Shown: positions 16,635-25,602, numbered from the stretch's first letter. The stretch is DNA of 64,000 bases from Leptolyngbya iicbica LK (GCF_004212215.1 NZ_QVFV01000001.1:444814-508813), one strand, 5' to 3'. Numbers and translations: made by a program. Notes: generated from the sequence alone by a model not told the origin.

Positions 16635-16973
16635 ATGACAAACGCGCAATCTAACGACGACATTGAAAGTCGCCTGACTCGCATCGAAAGTCTGTTGATG
16701 AATACGGCTGCTTTGGCTAATCGCAATGCCACCGATTTTGACCGCATGTTGGCCGCATTTGACACTATTCGCGAAACGTTGAGTAATGTGGCGGCGGTCA
16801 CTCAAAGAAATGCTCTAGACATTGATGCGCTCACCCAAGATATTCGCCGCAATGCCGCTGATATTCGAGCGATGAGTCAGCGAGTGGACAGCTTAGCCGC
16901 TGCTGGCGAGCGTCATGATCGCATTTTGGATTACCTGCTACGTCGCGAAGCGGGAGACATCGACCCAGAATAG
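16635..16973 (+). CDS. Small coiled-coil protein of unknown function
   Basis: A 112-residue hydrophilic protein that looks helical throughout. Heptad-like patterns run from SRLTRIESLLMN to the C-terminus, with repeated RNA(T/L)D and RRNAADIRAMSQRVDSL segments. There are no membrane segments and no cysteines. The ATG has GAGG 8 bases upstream (16623-16626). Short coiled-coil proteins of this style are common in cyanobacteria and unassigned. I do not recognise a named domain. Confidence 0.65.
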   Translation: MTNAQSNDDIESRLTRIESLLMNTAALANRNATDFDRMLAAFDTIRETLSNVAAVTQRNALDIDALTQDIRRNAADIRAMSQRVDSLAAAGERHDRILDYLLRREAGDIDPE

Positions 16974-17225
16974 CTACTTGGGCCACAACATTGATGCACG
17001 TGCTAGAAACCCTTGTTTCGGCAATTCAAGCCCGCATCTTGGAATCGTTTAGGAATTTAGGACATATCTACGTGATGGCAAAGGGTAATCTTTCCACATA
17101 ATCAGCAATCCATAAAAATGGGATTGAAAGTTATCGGAAGCCTTACAAAATAGGCGTTCTGATGACTTAGGGAATTTCTCGTATTATGTAGAATGTTCCT
17201 CTGCGGTAAGTATTTACATTGCCCA
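16974..17225. other. Spacer before the HEPN-type gene
   Basis: About 250 bp of lower-GC sequence with no ORF or repeat that I can support. The composition change starts here and continues through the next gene. Confidence 0.4.
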
Positions 17226-18149
17226 ATGGATAGCCACTTTAATTTCGAATTCGGCCTCTTGTTTACAGATGTATCGACTGAGATGCATGCCAAGGAACAT
17301 TCCTTCGGTGACTACATTTTGCGCCCGTCCACAGTTGACGAAATCAACAAGGCAATGCCGTACCTTCAGATGTGGTCACAGCGTCGAGGTATGGGCTCAT
17401 GGCCCGTGCAATGTCATCCTGAGTGGCGATTGCAAGATGGTCGGTTTATGTCCCTCGTTTTTACTGGACAAGAGCCATCACGGATTTTCATGCCATCAAT
17501 AAACTTGGCTTTTGCCATTTCAGACTCAGAAATGCGAGTTGGATACTTTCTTGACAGTGAAGGCGGGATATATCAGCCATTTCACAAGTTCTTGGGCTTT
17601 GGTGTTCAAAACGACCTTGGTGCGATATTTCCTTCGCGACCTGCTACGCAAACAGGTGACTTAGCTGATTTGGAGGATATATTGTCTCACTTTCAAACAA
17701 AATCGATAGACAAATTTGTGCTTGGCTCACTTGAACTTTTTTATTCTCTCGACCGTTTACCAGACCATGAGCCGATCAAAGTACTTGGTTACTTTACAGT
17801 CCTAGAATCTCTTCTTTCGCACGCGCCCGCAGACAACGATCGCGCAGATTCAATACGTCGTCAGCTAGAACGGAATCTCATACTGCTCGACAACCGTTTG
17901 AAGCCTATTGGTCAATCGCTAGGATTTGAAGACTTTGGTGGTATCGGGCCAAGGAAACTGATGGGGAAACTATACTCTTACCGCAGTGAGATTGCGCATG
18001 GTAGCCTGTCGGATTCATCCATTGAAACATTGCAAAAACTTCGGAATGATATTGATGATTTATGGTTCCACAACTGGCTGCGTAGGCTTGTCCGAAAAGT
18101 GCTTTATGCGACGATTCGCGAACCGGAGTTGGTACGTGATCTGAAATGA
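17226..18149 (+). CDS. Apea-like HEPN-domain protein
   Basis: A 307-residue protein from ATG 17226; another in-frame ATG at 17193 is possible and neither has a clear ribosome-binding site. The N-terminal ~150 residues are unrecognised. The C-terminal part has ...VLGYFTVLESLLSH, a charged helix, then YRSEIAHGS, which fits the R-x4-H motif of HEPN ribonucleases and the Apea-like subgroup associated with defence loci. The gene has lower GC and far fewer GCGATCGC octamers than its neighbours, suggesting horizontal acquisition. No antitoxin or partner gene is adjacent. RNase activity is inference. Confidence 0.7.
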   Translation: MDSHFNFEFGLLFTDVSTEMHAKEHSFGDYILRPSTVDEINKAMPYLQMWSQRRGMGSWPVQCHPEWRLQDGRFMSLVFTGQEPSRIFMPSINLAFAISDSEMRVGYFLDSEGGIYQPFHKFLGFGVQNDLGAIFPSRPATQTGDLADLEDILSHFQTKSIDKFVLGSLELFYSLDRLPDHEPIKVLGYFTVLESLLSHAPADNDRADSIRRQLERNLILLDNRLKPIGQSLGFEDFGGIGPRKLMGKLYSYRSEIAHGSLSDSSIETLQKLRNDIDDLWFHNWLRRLVRKVLYATIREPELVRDLK

Positions 18150-18369
18150 CGGACGCGAAACAACAAACAACGCCTTAGAGCCGCAAAGCAGAGTGTGTTC
18201 AAATGAACGCAACTGTTCACACGAAAATGGTTTTTAAAGCGTGTCAGTCGTAACCAGAAAAGTGGGTTTTAGGTGGGGTTTTAGGTGGGTGAAAATTTAG
18301 GTCAGAAGACCGATTTTGGCCATATCTGAGTACGATTTGGCTTTTTCCGATCGCACCCAACCCTACCTC
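18150..18369. other. Spacer downstream of the HEPN gene
   Basis: About 220 bp between convergent genes. A short run GTGGGTTTTAGGTGGG-like repetition occurs near 18262-18290. No gene or strong terminator is evident. Confidence 0.35.
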
Positions 18370-18933
18370 TCAAACTTCATTAGTGTTCTGCTTCAGAAAC
18401 GTCAGCACTTCATCGCACCAATCGATCCAGTCTTGCTCATAGCGAATGCCGCGCCGCAGGGTGAGGTAGCGATATTGTTCCTGCCGAGGAGGATTGGGAT
18501 GACTCTGATACCAACCCTCCTTCTCCTGATAAGACGTGAGTTGGGCCTGATGCATTTGCCGCCGCCGCTGCAACTCCTGAATTAAGCGATCGTTCGGCAA
18601 GTGGGCACCGCCTAACACCTTCACCAGCAAATCTTCGCGAATGGGGGTCGGCTCCGTCGGTTCTTGATACCAGCGGCGCAACTCTTGCGTACCCGCGTCG
18701 GTAATGGCGTAGATCTTTTTGTCCGGCTTGCCCGCCTGGGGCACCAGCTCAAACGACACCCAGCCCTTCTCCTCCATTTTTCCGAGTTCCCGATAGATCT
18801 GCTGTTGGCTCGCTTTCCAATAGCAGCTCACCGTTTCCTCAAACTGCTTGCTGAGGTCGTAGCCGCTCGCCGGATGCTCGCAGAGCACGGTCAGAATGGT
18901 GTGAACAAGGGCCATAGGGGATGCGGTTGACAT
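18370..18933 (-). CDS. PadR-family transcriptional regulator
   Basis: A 187-residue regulator with an N-terminal winged helix: ALVHTILTVLCEHPASGYDLSKQFE, then YWKASQQQIYRELGKMEEKGWV, the conserved PadR recognition region, and the wing KKIYAITDAGTQEL. The C-terminal ~90 residues form the helical dimerisation domain. PadR proteins usually repress an adjacent efflux or detoxification operon and release DNA on binding a small ligand. This gene is divergent from the RND efflux genes, with two palindromes in the shared region (one overlapping its own start), so autoregulation and control of the pump operon are likely. Confidence 0.9.
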   Translation of the reverse strand: MSTASPMALVHTILTVLCEHPASGYDLSKQFEETVSCYWKASQQQIYRELGKMEEKGWVSFELVPQAGKPDKKIYAITDAGTQELRRWYQEPTEPTPIREDLLVKVLGGAHLPNDRLIQELQRRRQMHQAQLTSYQEKEGWYQSHPNPPRQEQYRYLTLRRGIRYEQDWIDWCDEVLTFLKQNTNEV

Positions 18934-18951
18934 ACTCAATAAGTTGAGTAT
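18932..18951. promoter_or_regulatory. Candidate PadR operator O1
   Basis: ATACTCAA-TAAG-TTGAGTAT is a perfect 8-bp inverted repeat with a 4-bp centre. It overlaps the padR start codon (18933). The ATAC/GTAT ends fit PadR-type operators. A bound dimer would block padR transcription or translation initiation. Confidence 0.6.
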
Positions 18952-18968
18952 AAGCTCGAAGCGCATAC

Positions 18969-18995
18969 ACAACAAGTTGAACACAAACTTGTTGT
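18969..18995. promoter_or_regulatory. Candidate PadR operator O2
   Basis: ACAACAAGTT and AACTTGTTGT are perfect 10-bp inverted repeats around a 7-bp centre, 23-49 bp before the ATG of the membrane-fusion protein gene. The core AAGTTGA is shared with O1 (both contain AAGTTGA), which supports a common binder. Confidence 0.6.
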
Positions 18996-19017
18996 TAAAA
19001 ACTCCTTGGGTACTGCT

Positions 19018-20367
19018 ATGGTGTCGCCGTCCAGAACGCTACCGTCCGCCCCTGCCACCCCCGATCGCCCGTCCCATTCCCCGGCGACACCCCGCTGGCG
19101 GCGCTATCGCTGGGGCTTAGTCCCTGGAGCGATCGCCCTGCTTGTCGGGGGCATTGCCCTTTACCGCATCGTCGGGCCAACGGATGCGCCCCCGGAGTTG
19201 ACGGCGGCCCTCCCCGTCGAGGCCGTCACCGTCGATGCCGTGAGCGAGTACACCACCCAGCGCGAATACACCGGCGAACTCGTCGCGGGCCGCAGCAGCC
19301 AGCTTGGGTTTGAGCGGCCCGGCACCGTCGTGACCGTCTTAGTGGATGAGGGCGATCGCGTCGTCGCCGGACAACCCCTGGCGCGGCTCGACATTCGCAC
19401 GTTGGCAGCGCAGCGGCAGCAGCTCGCCGCCCAACAAGCCGCCGCCCAGGCCCAACTGCAGGAATTAGAGGTCGGGCCGCGTCAGGAAGACATTGCCACC
19501 GCCCAGGCCACCGTCGCCGAAATTGAGCAGCAGTTGGCGTTGGCCACGTTGCAGCGCGATCGCCGCGCAGACCTCCATGCCCGAGGCGCGATTTCCCGCG
19601 AAGAGTTAGATCGCGAAGTCTTCAACACCAGTGCTCTGGAAAGCCGCCTCGCCCAAGCCCAGAGCCAGCTCCGCGAACTGCAAAACGGCACCCGTATTGA
19701 ACAGTTAGCGGCGCAAACTGCCCAGGTGGATCAGGCCGCCGCCAGCCTGCGCCAAGTGGAAGTGGATCTCGACAAAAGCGTATTGCGCGCGCCCTTTGAT
19801 GGCGTCGTCAGCGCCCGCTCCGTCGATGAAGGGGGAGTGGTCGCGGGTGGTCAAACCGTTTTGAGCCTGGTGGAAGCAGGACCGCTGGAAGCCAAGGTCG
19901 GCGTGCCGCCTGCCGTGGCCGACACCCTGCGCGAGGGGGAAACCGTGACGGTCACCGTCAGCGATCGCCCCTATTCCGCCACCATTACCGCCCTGCTGCC
20001 AGAACTCGATGCCACCAGCCGCACGGTTACCGTCGTGCTGCAAGTCGCCGCCGCTGACCTCACCGTGGGACAAACGGTGCGGCTGCGCCTGACGGCCACC
20101 CAACCCACTGAGGGCATTTGGCTGCCGACGACGGCCCTGGTGCCCAGTGAGCGCGGGCTCTGGTCGGTCTACGTGCTGACAGAGCCGGAAACCGAGTCAC
20201 CGGACGAGGCCACCGATGTTTACAGCGTCAGTCGGCGCGATGTGGAAGTCGTCCATACCGAGGGCGATCGCGCCCTGGTGCGCGGCACGTTGCAGCCAGG
20301 GGAACCCACCATCACCTCGGGTGCCCACCGCATGGTGCCAGGACAGCTCGTGCAGTGGGCGCCTTAA
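19018..20367 (+). CDS. RND efflux membrane-fusion (periplasmic adaptor) protein
   Basis: A 449-residue HlyD/AcrA-type adaptor. After a Pro/Ser-rich cytoplasmic stretch, one membrane anchor (LVPGAIALLVGGIALYRIV, about 30-48) leads into the barrel-sandwich half GFERPGTVVTVLVDEGDRVVAGQPLARLD, then a long Gln/Ala-rich coiled-coil hairpin (about 125-245), the returning lipoyl half LRAPFDGVVSARSVDEGGVV and the beta-barrel. It bridges the RND pump to an outer-membrane channel. I prefer ATG 19018 over the TTG at 19006. First gene of the putative efflux operon, divergent from padR. Confidence 0.92.
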   Translation: MVSPSRTLPSAPATPDRPSHSPATPRWRRYRWGLVPGAIALLVGGIALYRIVGPTDAPPELTAALPVEAVTVDAVSEYTTQREYTGELVAGRSSQLGFERPGTVVTVLVDEGDRVVAGQPLARLDIRTLAAQRQQLAAQQAAAQAQLQELEVGPRQEDIATAQATVAEIEQQLALATLQRDRRADLHARGAISREELDREVFNTSALESRLAQAQSQLRELQNGTRIEQLAAQTAQVDQAAASLRQVEVDLDKSVLRAPFDGVVSARSVDEGGVVAGGQTVLSLVEAGPLEAKVGVPPAVADTLREGETVTVTVSDRPYSATITALLPELDATSRTVTVVLQVAAADLTVGQTVRLRLTATQPTEGIWLPTTALVPSERGLWSVYVLTEPETESPDEATDVYSVSRRDVEVVHTEGDRALVRGTLQPGEPTITSGAHRMVPGQLVQWAP

Positions 20368-20468
20368 TTTGTGCAGTTCAGGAACTTTCGGGGCAATGCG
20401 GGTATCTCTAATGCTCATTCCCCACGGGGCGTCATCAGTGCCCCCTTTTGGCCAACGGAGGCAAACGC

Positions 20469-21641
20469 ATGGAACGCATACTATTAGCGGTTTTGATTAC
20501 CGGTTTAGCGATCGCGGGTGAACCGATTCACGGCAGGGCGCAGTCCCCCTCGCCCGACCTGTCCCCCGCCAATCCCCGCTACGACATTTATCTCAATTAT
20601 CCCGATGGCCTGCGGTTTATCTATCCCGCAGGGTATCAAGTCGATGGCGCCACCCAATACACCCCGCCCTCACCAGAAGCCGCCCTGCAAGTCAGCCTCG
20701 ACCTGTGGAAAGTCGCAGACTACTCCCCCTTTGGCATGATGTACAACGCGACCGCCCCGACCGAACCGCCGCCCCACATCAGCATTGACATTTGGCAAAA
20801 TCCGGCGGGTCGGCCCCTGAGCGATTGGATGGAACTCGCCACCGCTCCCGGCACGGTGACCACGGTCGCGGGTCAGGGCGCGATCGCCTATACCGCCACC
20901 GGCCTGTACGAATCGGACGTAGTGCTCTTCACTCAGGCCAACGGCGACGTGGTAAAGCTGCAAGTCGAGTACAGCGACGCCAATGACCCCATGCGACAAC
21001 ACTTTCAAACCGTGGTCGAAAGTCTGACCTTTGACACCACCACTAGCGCAGTCATCGAGGTCGATTATCGACGGTTGCAAGACACCTTGAGAGACGGCGA
21101 TTGGCAGGCCGCCAACCTGGAAACCATCGCGATTTTGATGCGCCTGGCGTCTAGCTACGACTACACCTATCCCCACATCGAAACTGACGATATCGCCGAC
21201 CTGCCCTGTGCTGACCTGCAAACCATCAACACCCTCTGGAGTCGATATAGCGAGGGGCGCTATGGGCTGACGGCGCAGCAGGCCATCTGGCGATCGCTGC
21301 CCACCTCTGACCCCAGCCAACGAGCGGAACAGTACGGCGACCAACTGGGCTGGCGACTGACCGAACCCCCGACAGCGGATTTTTTGAGCAATTCTCTCTG
21401 GCGGTCTGACACCGAATTGCTCTATACCGCCGTTGCCCCAGTCGGTCAGTTTCCCTGGCCCGGCGTGCCCTCGCTCACCACCGATCGCATGCTCCAAAAC
21501 AGCGGCCCGGCCTGCGGTAGCTGTAGCGTCGATGCCATGTACATTCAGAGCGATCGCTGGCCCGACTTTCTCAACGCCTTCATGACCCGCGTCGACGACT
21601 GCCTCTGTGCCGGTGATACCACCGCCCCTAAAACCTTGTAA
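20469..21641 (+). CDS. Exported GUN4-domain protein
   Basis: A 390-residue protein in three parts. (1) A signal peptide, MERILLAVLITGLAIAGEP...GRAQS. (2) A beta-rich region (about 40-190) beginning YDIYLNYPDGLRFIYPAGYQ, reminiscent of PsbP/Mog1-fold proteins (inference). (3) A GUN4 domain (about 198-330) with LRDGDWQAANLETIAILM, LPCADLQTINTLW, SEGRYGLTAQQAIW, YGDQLGWR and APVGQFPWPGVP. GUN4 binds porphyrins, normally in the cytoplasm with Mg-chelatase; a signal peptide would place this one outside the membrane. The C-terminus has two Cys pairs (ACGSC, CLC). ATG 20469 follows GGAGG by 7 bases. It lies between adaptor and pump genes, on the same strand. Confidence 0.85.
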   Translation: MERILLAVLITGLAIAGEPIHGRAQSPSPDLSPANPRYDIYLNYPDGLRFIYPAGYQVDGATQYTPPSPEAALQVSLDLWKVADYSPFGMMYNATAPTEPPPHISIDIWQNPAGRPLSDWMELATAPGTVTTVAGQGAIAYTATGLYESDVVLFTQANGDVVKLQVEYSDANDPMRQHFQTVVESLTFDTTTSAVIEVDYRRLQDTLRDGDWQAANLETIAILMRLASSYDYTYPHIETDDIADLPCADLQTINTLWSRYSEGRYGLTAQQAIWRSLPTSDPSQRAEQYGDQLGWRLTEPPTADFLSNSLWRSDTELLYTAVAPVGQFPWPGVPSLTTDRMLQNSGPACGSCSVDAMYIQSDRWPDFLNAFMTRVDDCLCAGDTTAPKTL

Positions 21642-21686
21642 TCCCGCCATTTCAGCAACCTCAAAGGGCACTTCCTGCCAGCTTCT

Positions 21687-21760
21687 GCCAGGGCGAGGCA
21701 TCCTCAAAATCGCCGTTCGGTCAAGCTTTGAGCCAAATCGCGAGAATGCCTCGCCCCTAC
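21687..21760. repeat. 74-bp palindromic element, copy 2
   Basis: The right arm GAGAATGCCTCGCCCCTAC (21742-21760) is identical to that of copy 1 (9449-9467). The left arm (21687-21705) has four mismatches. Total length is again exactly 74 bp, while the 36-bp centre is largely different. Confidence 0.75.
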
Positions 21761-21837
21761 CCACCGACTTCACCTACGATCCAACCACCCTGCCACCCTG
21801 CCACCCTCACACCCAACCACCCAGCCACTCCCCCAAA
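21761..21837. repeat. CCACCC-rich pyrimidine/C tract before the RND gene
   Basis: A low-complexity run of CCACC, CTGCCACC and CCAACCACC units lies directly between the 74-bp element and the RND start codon. Copy 1 of the element is followed by a similar tract just before urtD (9468-9511). No ribosome-binding site is visible in either case. Confidence 0.6.
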
Positions 21838-24800
21838 ATGCTCACCCTCTTCTACCGCAACCGCCAACTGCTCACCCTCACCCTCACCCTGGTCATCGTC
21901 TGGGGCCTCTCCGCCCTCTTCACCCTGCCGCGTCTGGAAGACCCTGAAATCACCCAGCGCAATGCCCAAGTCGTGACCTTTTTGCCAGGGGCGACGCCAG
22001 AACGGGTCGAGTCGCTGGTGACGGAACCCCTGGAAGACAAGCTGTTTGAGCTGGAGGAAGTAAACACGCTCGAATCCACCTCGGGCACGGGCATTTCGGT
22101 CATTTCGGTGGAACTCAAAGAGTCCATTCGCAATGTGGAGCCGGTATGGGCTAAGGTACGGGCCAAAATTGACGATGCCGTACCGGATCTGCCCCCTGAA
22201 GCCTCCGATCCGGAATATCGCGACAGCAACGTCAGCGCCAGTGCTCTGATTGTGGGCCTCACCTGGGAACTCCCCGCCCCCCCGAATCAACTCATTTTGG
22301 GACGGTTGGCCGAAGGGCTGGAAGACGCCCTGCGATCGCTCCCCGGCACCGACAGCGTGGAACGATTTGGCTATGCCGATGAAGAAATCCGCGTCGAAAT
22401 TGCCGCCAGTGAATTGGCGCGACTGGGGCTCACCGCCCAAGCCCTCGCGCAACAAATTGCCGCCAGCGATGCCAAGGTCTCAGCCGGACAGGTGCGGGGC
22501 GATCGCAACGAATTCCTCCTCGAAGTCAACAGCGCCCTCGACTCTCTGGAACGAGTCCGCGAGATTCCCATCCAGCTCGGCGGCGATGGGGCCACCGCCC
22601 GCTTGGGCGATATCGCCACGGTGAGCCAGGGAGTCGCCGATCCCGCCGCCAGTTTGGCCTACGTCAACGGCTATCCAGCCGTGGTCGTCGCCGCCACCGT
22701 GGAATCAGACTATCGCGTGGATACCTGGGCACAAGCAGCCCACCAACGCCTCACCGAATACGAGCAAACCCTTTCCGACGGGCTCGGGCTGCGAATCGTG
22801 TTGGACCAGAGCCAGTATGTGCAGCAACGGCTCAACGGGGTCATTGGCAATTTGATTTTTGGCTCGCTGCTGGTCATCGGGGTGTCGTTGCTGGTGCTCG
22901 GGGCCAAGTCCGCGTTGCTGGTGGGGTTGGCCCTGCCGCTCACAACGCTCATGGTATTTGGCTGGATGAAGGTGCTCGGGGTGCCGCTGCATCAGATGTC
23001 CGTTACGGGCATCATCATCGCCCTGGGCTTGCTGATTGATAACGCGATCGTCGTGGTGGATGAAGTGCAAGGTCGGCTGCGATCGGGACTATCCCCAGCC
23101 GAAGCCGTGGGCAAAACAGTCAGTCACTTATTCGTCCCATTACTCGCCTCCACCCTCACCACGGTGCTGGCGTTTGTGCCCATCGCCACCTCCCCTGGCG
23201 GCACGGGAGAATTCATCGGCACCATTGGCCTGACCGTAATTTTGGCGCTCATCAGTTCTCTCACCCTCTCTCTCACGGTGATCACCGCCCTGGCGGGACG
23301 GCTGCATCACTGGCAACCGCTGAACTGGCAGCGCGTCTGGTGGCAGCAGGGTTTGTCGAATGAATCGCTAGCGACGGGCTATCGCTGGACGTTGCGGCGA
23401 GTCTTGCAGCGACCGTGGCTGGGCGTAGGGCTCGCCCTCATCCTGCCCATCAGCGGCTTTGCCGTGTTTGGCAGCTTAGAGCAGCAGTTCTTTCCGCCCA
23501 CGAACCGCGACCAGTTTCAAATTGAAGTGCAGTTGCCGAACCAGAGCGCGATCGCCCAGACCCGTGACCTCGTGCTGGCCGCCCGCGATCGCCTGCAGCA
23601 ACACCCCAATGTGCAGGATGTCCACTGGTTCATTGGCGAAAGTGCGCCTTCTTTCTTCTATAACGTGATCGCGAATCAAGAAAACGCGCCCAACTATGCC
23701 CAGAGCATTGTGCAACTGCAGGGCACGAAAAACCTGCGGCAAACCATTCAAGCGCTCCAAACAGATTTAGATGCGGCCTTTCCCGCCGCGCAAATTCTGG
23801 TGAAGCAATTGGAACAGGGACCCCCCTTCGACGCGCCCATTGAGCTGCGGGTTTATGGATCAGACATGGATCAACTCCGGGCCATTGGCAATGACTTGCG
23901 CGCCAAACTCACGCCCTTTGAACAGGTCACCCACACCCGCGCCAGCCTGACCGAAGCCTTGCCCAAGCTGGCGTTGCAAGTCGATGAAGTCCAAGCCCGA
24001 CGCGCTGGACTCGATAATCGGGCGATCGCCCAGCAGCTCCAGGCCACCCTCGATGGCTCCGTGGGCGGCTCCATTTTGCAAGATACTCAAACGATGCCCG
24101 TCCGGGTGCGCGTACCGGATGCCCAACGCGATGACCTGAGCCAAATCACATCCCTCGATTTGGTGCCCCCCAACCCTGGCGCCCCGTTGCCGCTTTCGGC
24201 CCTGGCTGAGGTCACGCTAGAACCCGACCTGGCCAGCATCGCCCGCCGCGATGGTCAGCGCATCAATACCGTGCAGGCCTTTCTCACCGCTGGCGCATTG
24301 CCCGACACCGTACTCACGCAGTTTCAGCAGCAGTTAGCCAACGAGAATTGGCAACTGCCCGCTGGCTACCGACTGGAATATGGCGGCGAAGCCGATGCCC
24401 GTGGGGATGCCGTCGCCAGTCTCCTCTCGACCGTTGGCGTGCTCGCGATTTTGATGACGGCCACGTTAGTGCTGTCGTTCAACTCATTTGGTCTGGCCGC
24501 CCTCATTGGCTCCGTAGCGTTGCTATCGGTCGGCTTGGCCGCCCTCGCGCTGAAACTATTTGGCTCCCTCTTTGGCTTTACCGCAATCTTAGGAACCCTG
24601 GGCCTGATTGGGTTGGCCATCAACGATTCCATTGTGGTGCTCGCGGCCCTGCGCGAAGATCCGGCGGCGCGGCAGGGCGATCGCCACGCCACGGAACAGG
24701 TCGTCATGCATGCGACCCGCCACGTCATCGCCACCACCGTTACCACCATCACCGGCTTCATTCCCCTCATGCTCGACCCGACTGGATTTTGGCCGCCCCT

Positions 24801-24963
24801 GGCGATCGCGATCGCGGGCGGACTCGGCGGCGCGACGTTGCTGGCCCTGTATTACATTCCGGCGGCCCACCTTCTCATCGCCCGCTGGACGGGTGCCCCG
24901 CAAAAAACGACCGGGCATCAAAACCTGCGTCCTGATGCCCGGTTGGCAAGCTCTACTGATTAA
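21838..24963 (+). CDS. RND-superfamily efflux permease
   Basis: A 1041-residue proton-driven exporter. It shows the duplicated RND fold: TM1 (LLTLTLTLVIVWGLSALFTLP), a large porter loop, TM2-6 (from LIFGSLLVIGVSLLVLGAKSAL) with the motif GLLIDNAIVVVDEVQ carrying the proton-relay Asp, the TM7 start after position ~510, and a second set ending in GLIGLAINDSIVVLAAL. It belongs to the AcrB-like HAE family. I chose ATG 21838 because homology begins there, although the frame extends upstream through repeat DNA. It is the likely pump partner of the upstream adaptor and exported GUN4 protein; no outer-membrane TolC gene is in this group. Confidence 0.92.
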   Translation: MLTLFYRNRQLLTLTLTLVIVWGLSALFTLPRLEDPEITQRNAQVVTFLPGATPERVESLVTEPLEDKLFELEEVNTLESTSGTGISVISVELKESIRNVEPVWAKVRAKIDDAVPDLPPEASDPEYRDSNVSASALIVGLTWELPAPPNQLILGRLAEGLEDALRSLPGTDSVERFGYADEEIRVEIAASELARLGLTAQALAQQIAASDAKVSAGQVRGDRNEFLLEVNSALDSLERVREIPIQLGGDGATARLGDIATVSQGVADPAASLAYVNGYPAVVVAATVESDYRVDTWAQAAHQRLTEYEQTLSDGLGLRIVLDQSQYVQQRLNGVIGNLIFGSLLVIGVSLLVLGAKSALLVGLALPLTTLMVFGWMKVLGVPLHQMSVTGIIIALGLLIDNAIVVVDEVQGRLRSGLSPAEAVGKTVSHLFVPLLASTLTTVLAFVPIATSPGGTGEFIGTIGLTVILALISSLTLSLTVITALAGRLHHWQPLNWQRVWWQQGLSNESLATGYRWTLRRVLQRPWLGVGLALILPISGFAVFGSLEQQFFPPTNRDQFQIEVQLPNQSAIAQTRDLVLAARDRLQQHPNVQDVHWFIGESAPSFFYNVIANQENAPNYAQSIVQLQGTKNLRQTIQALQTDLDAAFPAAQILVKQLEQGPPFDAPIELRVYGSDMDQLRAIGNDLRAKLTPFEQVTHTRASLTEALPKLALQVDEVQARRAGLDNRAIAQQLQATLDGSVGGSILQDTQTMPVRVRVPDAQRDDLSQITSLDLVPPNPGAPLPLSALAEVTLEPDLASIARRDGQRINTVQAFLTAGALPDTVLTQFQQQLANENWQLPAGYRLEYGGEADARGDAVASLLSTVGVLAILMTATLVLSFNSFGLAALIGSVALLSVGLAALALKLFGSLFGFTAILGTLGLIGLAINDSIVVLAALREDPAARQGDRHATEQVVMHATRHVIATTVTTITGFIPLMLDPTGFWPPLAIAIAGGLGGATLLALYYIPAAHLLIARWTGAPQKTTGHQNLRPDARLASSTD

Positions 24964-24974
24964 CGGCGTGCGGC

Positions 24975-25187
24975 CTATTCTGAGTCTTTGGCAGATTTTT
25001 CTTTATCCATTCCCGGTACCCAGTCGGGCTTCTCTGCGCCTTCCCAGCCGGGTGGCTTTTTCGAGTTGTACCAGGCGATAGAACCAATCACCACAGCCGC
25101 CAAAAAGCCCACGGCCAGCAAGCCATAAAAGGCAGTTTTCAGCGTTGTTGAATAGTCGAGTTCGGCCAAAGGCAGCGGGATAAGCAT
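24975..25187 (-). CDS. Small single-span membrane protein, Psb35 (Ssl2148)-like
   Basis: A 70-residue protein: short N-terminus, one membrane segment (YGLLAVGFLAAVVIGSIAW, about 18-36), then YNSKKPPGWEGAEKPDWVPG and a charged tail. The pattern of a transmembrane helix followed by YNSK(R/K)P-GWE recalls cyanobacterial Psb35, a small photosystem II assembly-associated protein; I make this link from memory and rate it moderate. ATG 25187 has GAGGA 7 bases upstream, whereas the longer frame does not. It is convergent with the RND gene (11-bp gap) and divergent from psaE. Confidence 0.6.
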   Translation of the reverse strand: MLIPLPLAELDYSTTLKTAFYGLLAVGFLAAVVIGSIAWYNSKKPPGWEGAEKPDWVPGMDKEKSAKDSE

Positions 25188-25602
25188 TGTATCGTCCTCA
25201 AACTGACAGCGAAACCACATGGAGTGAGAAAACCGACACGATCACCTGTGGCCTCTGCCTCATCAGCTTGCGCCGAGCGGCCCGACAGCGCGATCGCGAG
25301 TGGAAGCCAGTATATCAAACGGACTTCCCCAGCAATGGGCGACGGGGATCCCCGCCCACAGACCGCCTTGACTCCCAACTCCGGCGGTTGCCCCCATGGT
25401 CGTCAGCCAGCGCCACTACAGTCAGCGATGGCGGTGAGTAAACGCGCGATCGCCAGAGTGTTGCGAAGTGTTTCAATATCCCGAAAAACCCGCTCCCTGG
25501 CAACAAAACTTAAACCTCAAAGCACGGCATCATCAGGGTTCCGTAGTAGTCTGTTGACTGAGTCATTTATTCATAAAACTCGTTTTTCAAGAGGACATAT
25601 CC
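25188..25602. other. Intergenic region with divergent promoters (psb35-like and psaE)
   Basis: About 415 bp. Several reading frames cross it but none has homology, and GCGATCGC sites occur in all of them. The last 60 bp before psaE are AT-rich, as expected for its promoter and leader. I see no exact regulator site. Confidence 0.4.
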
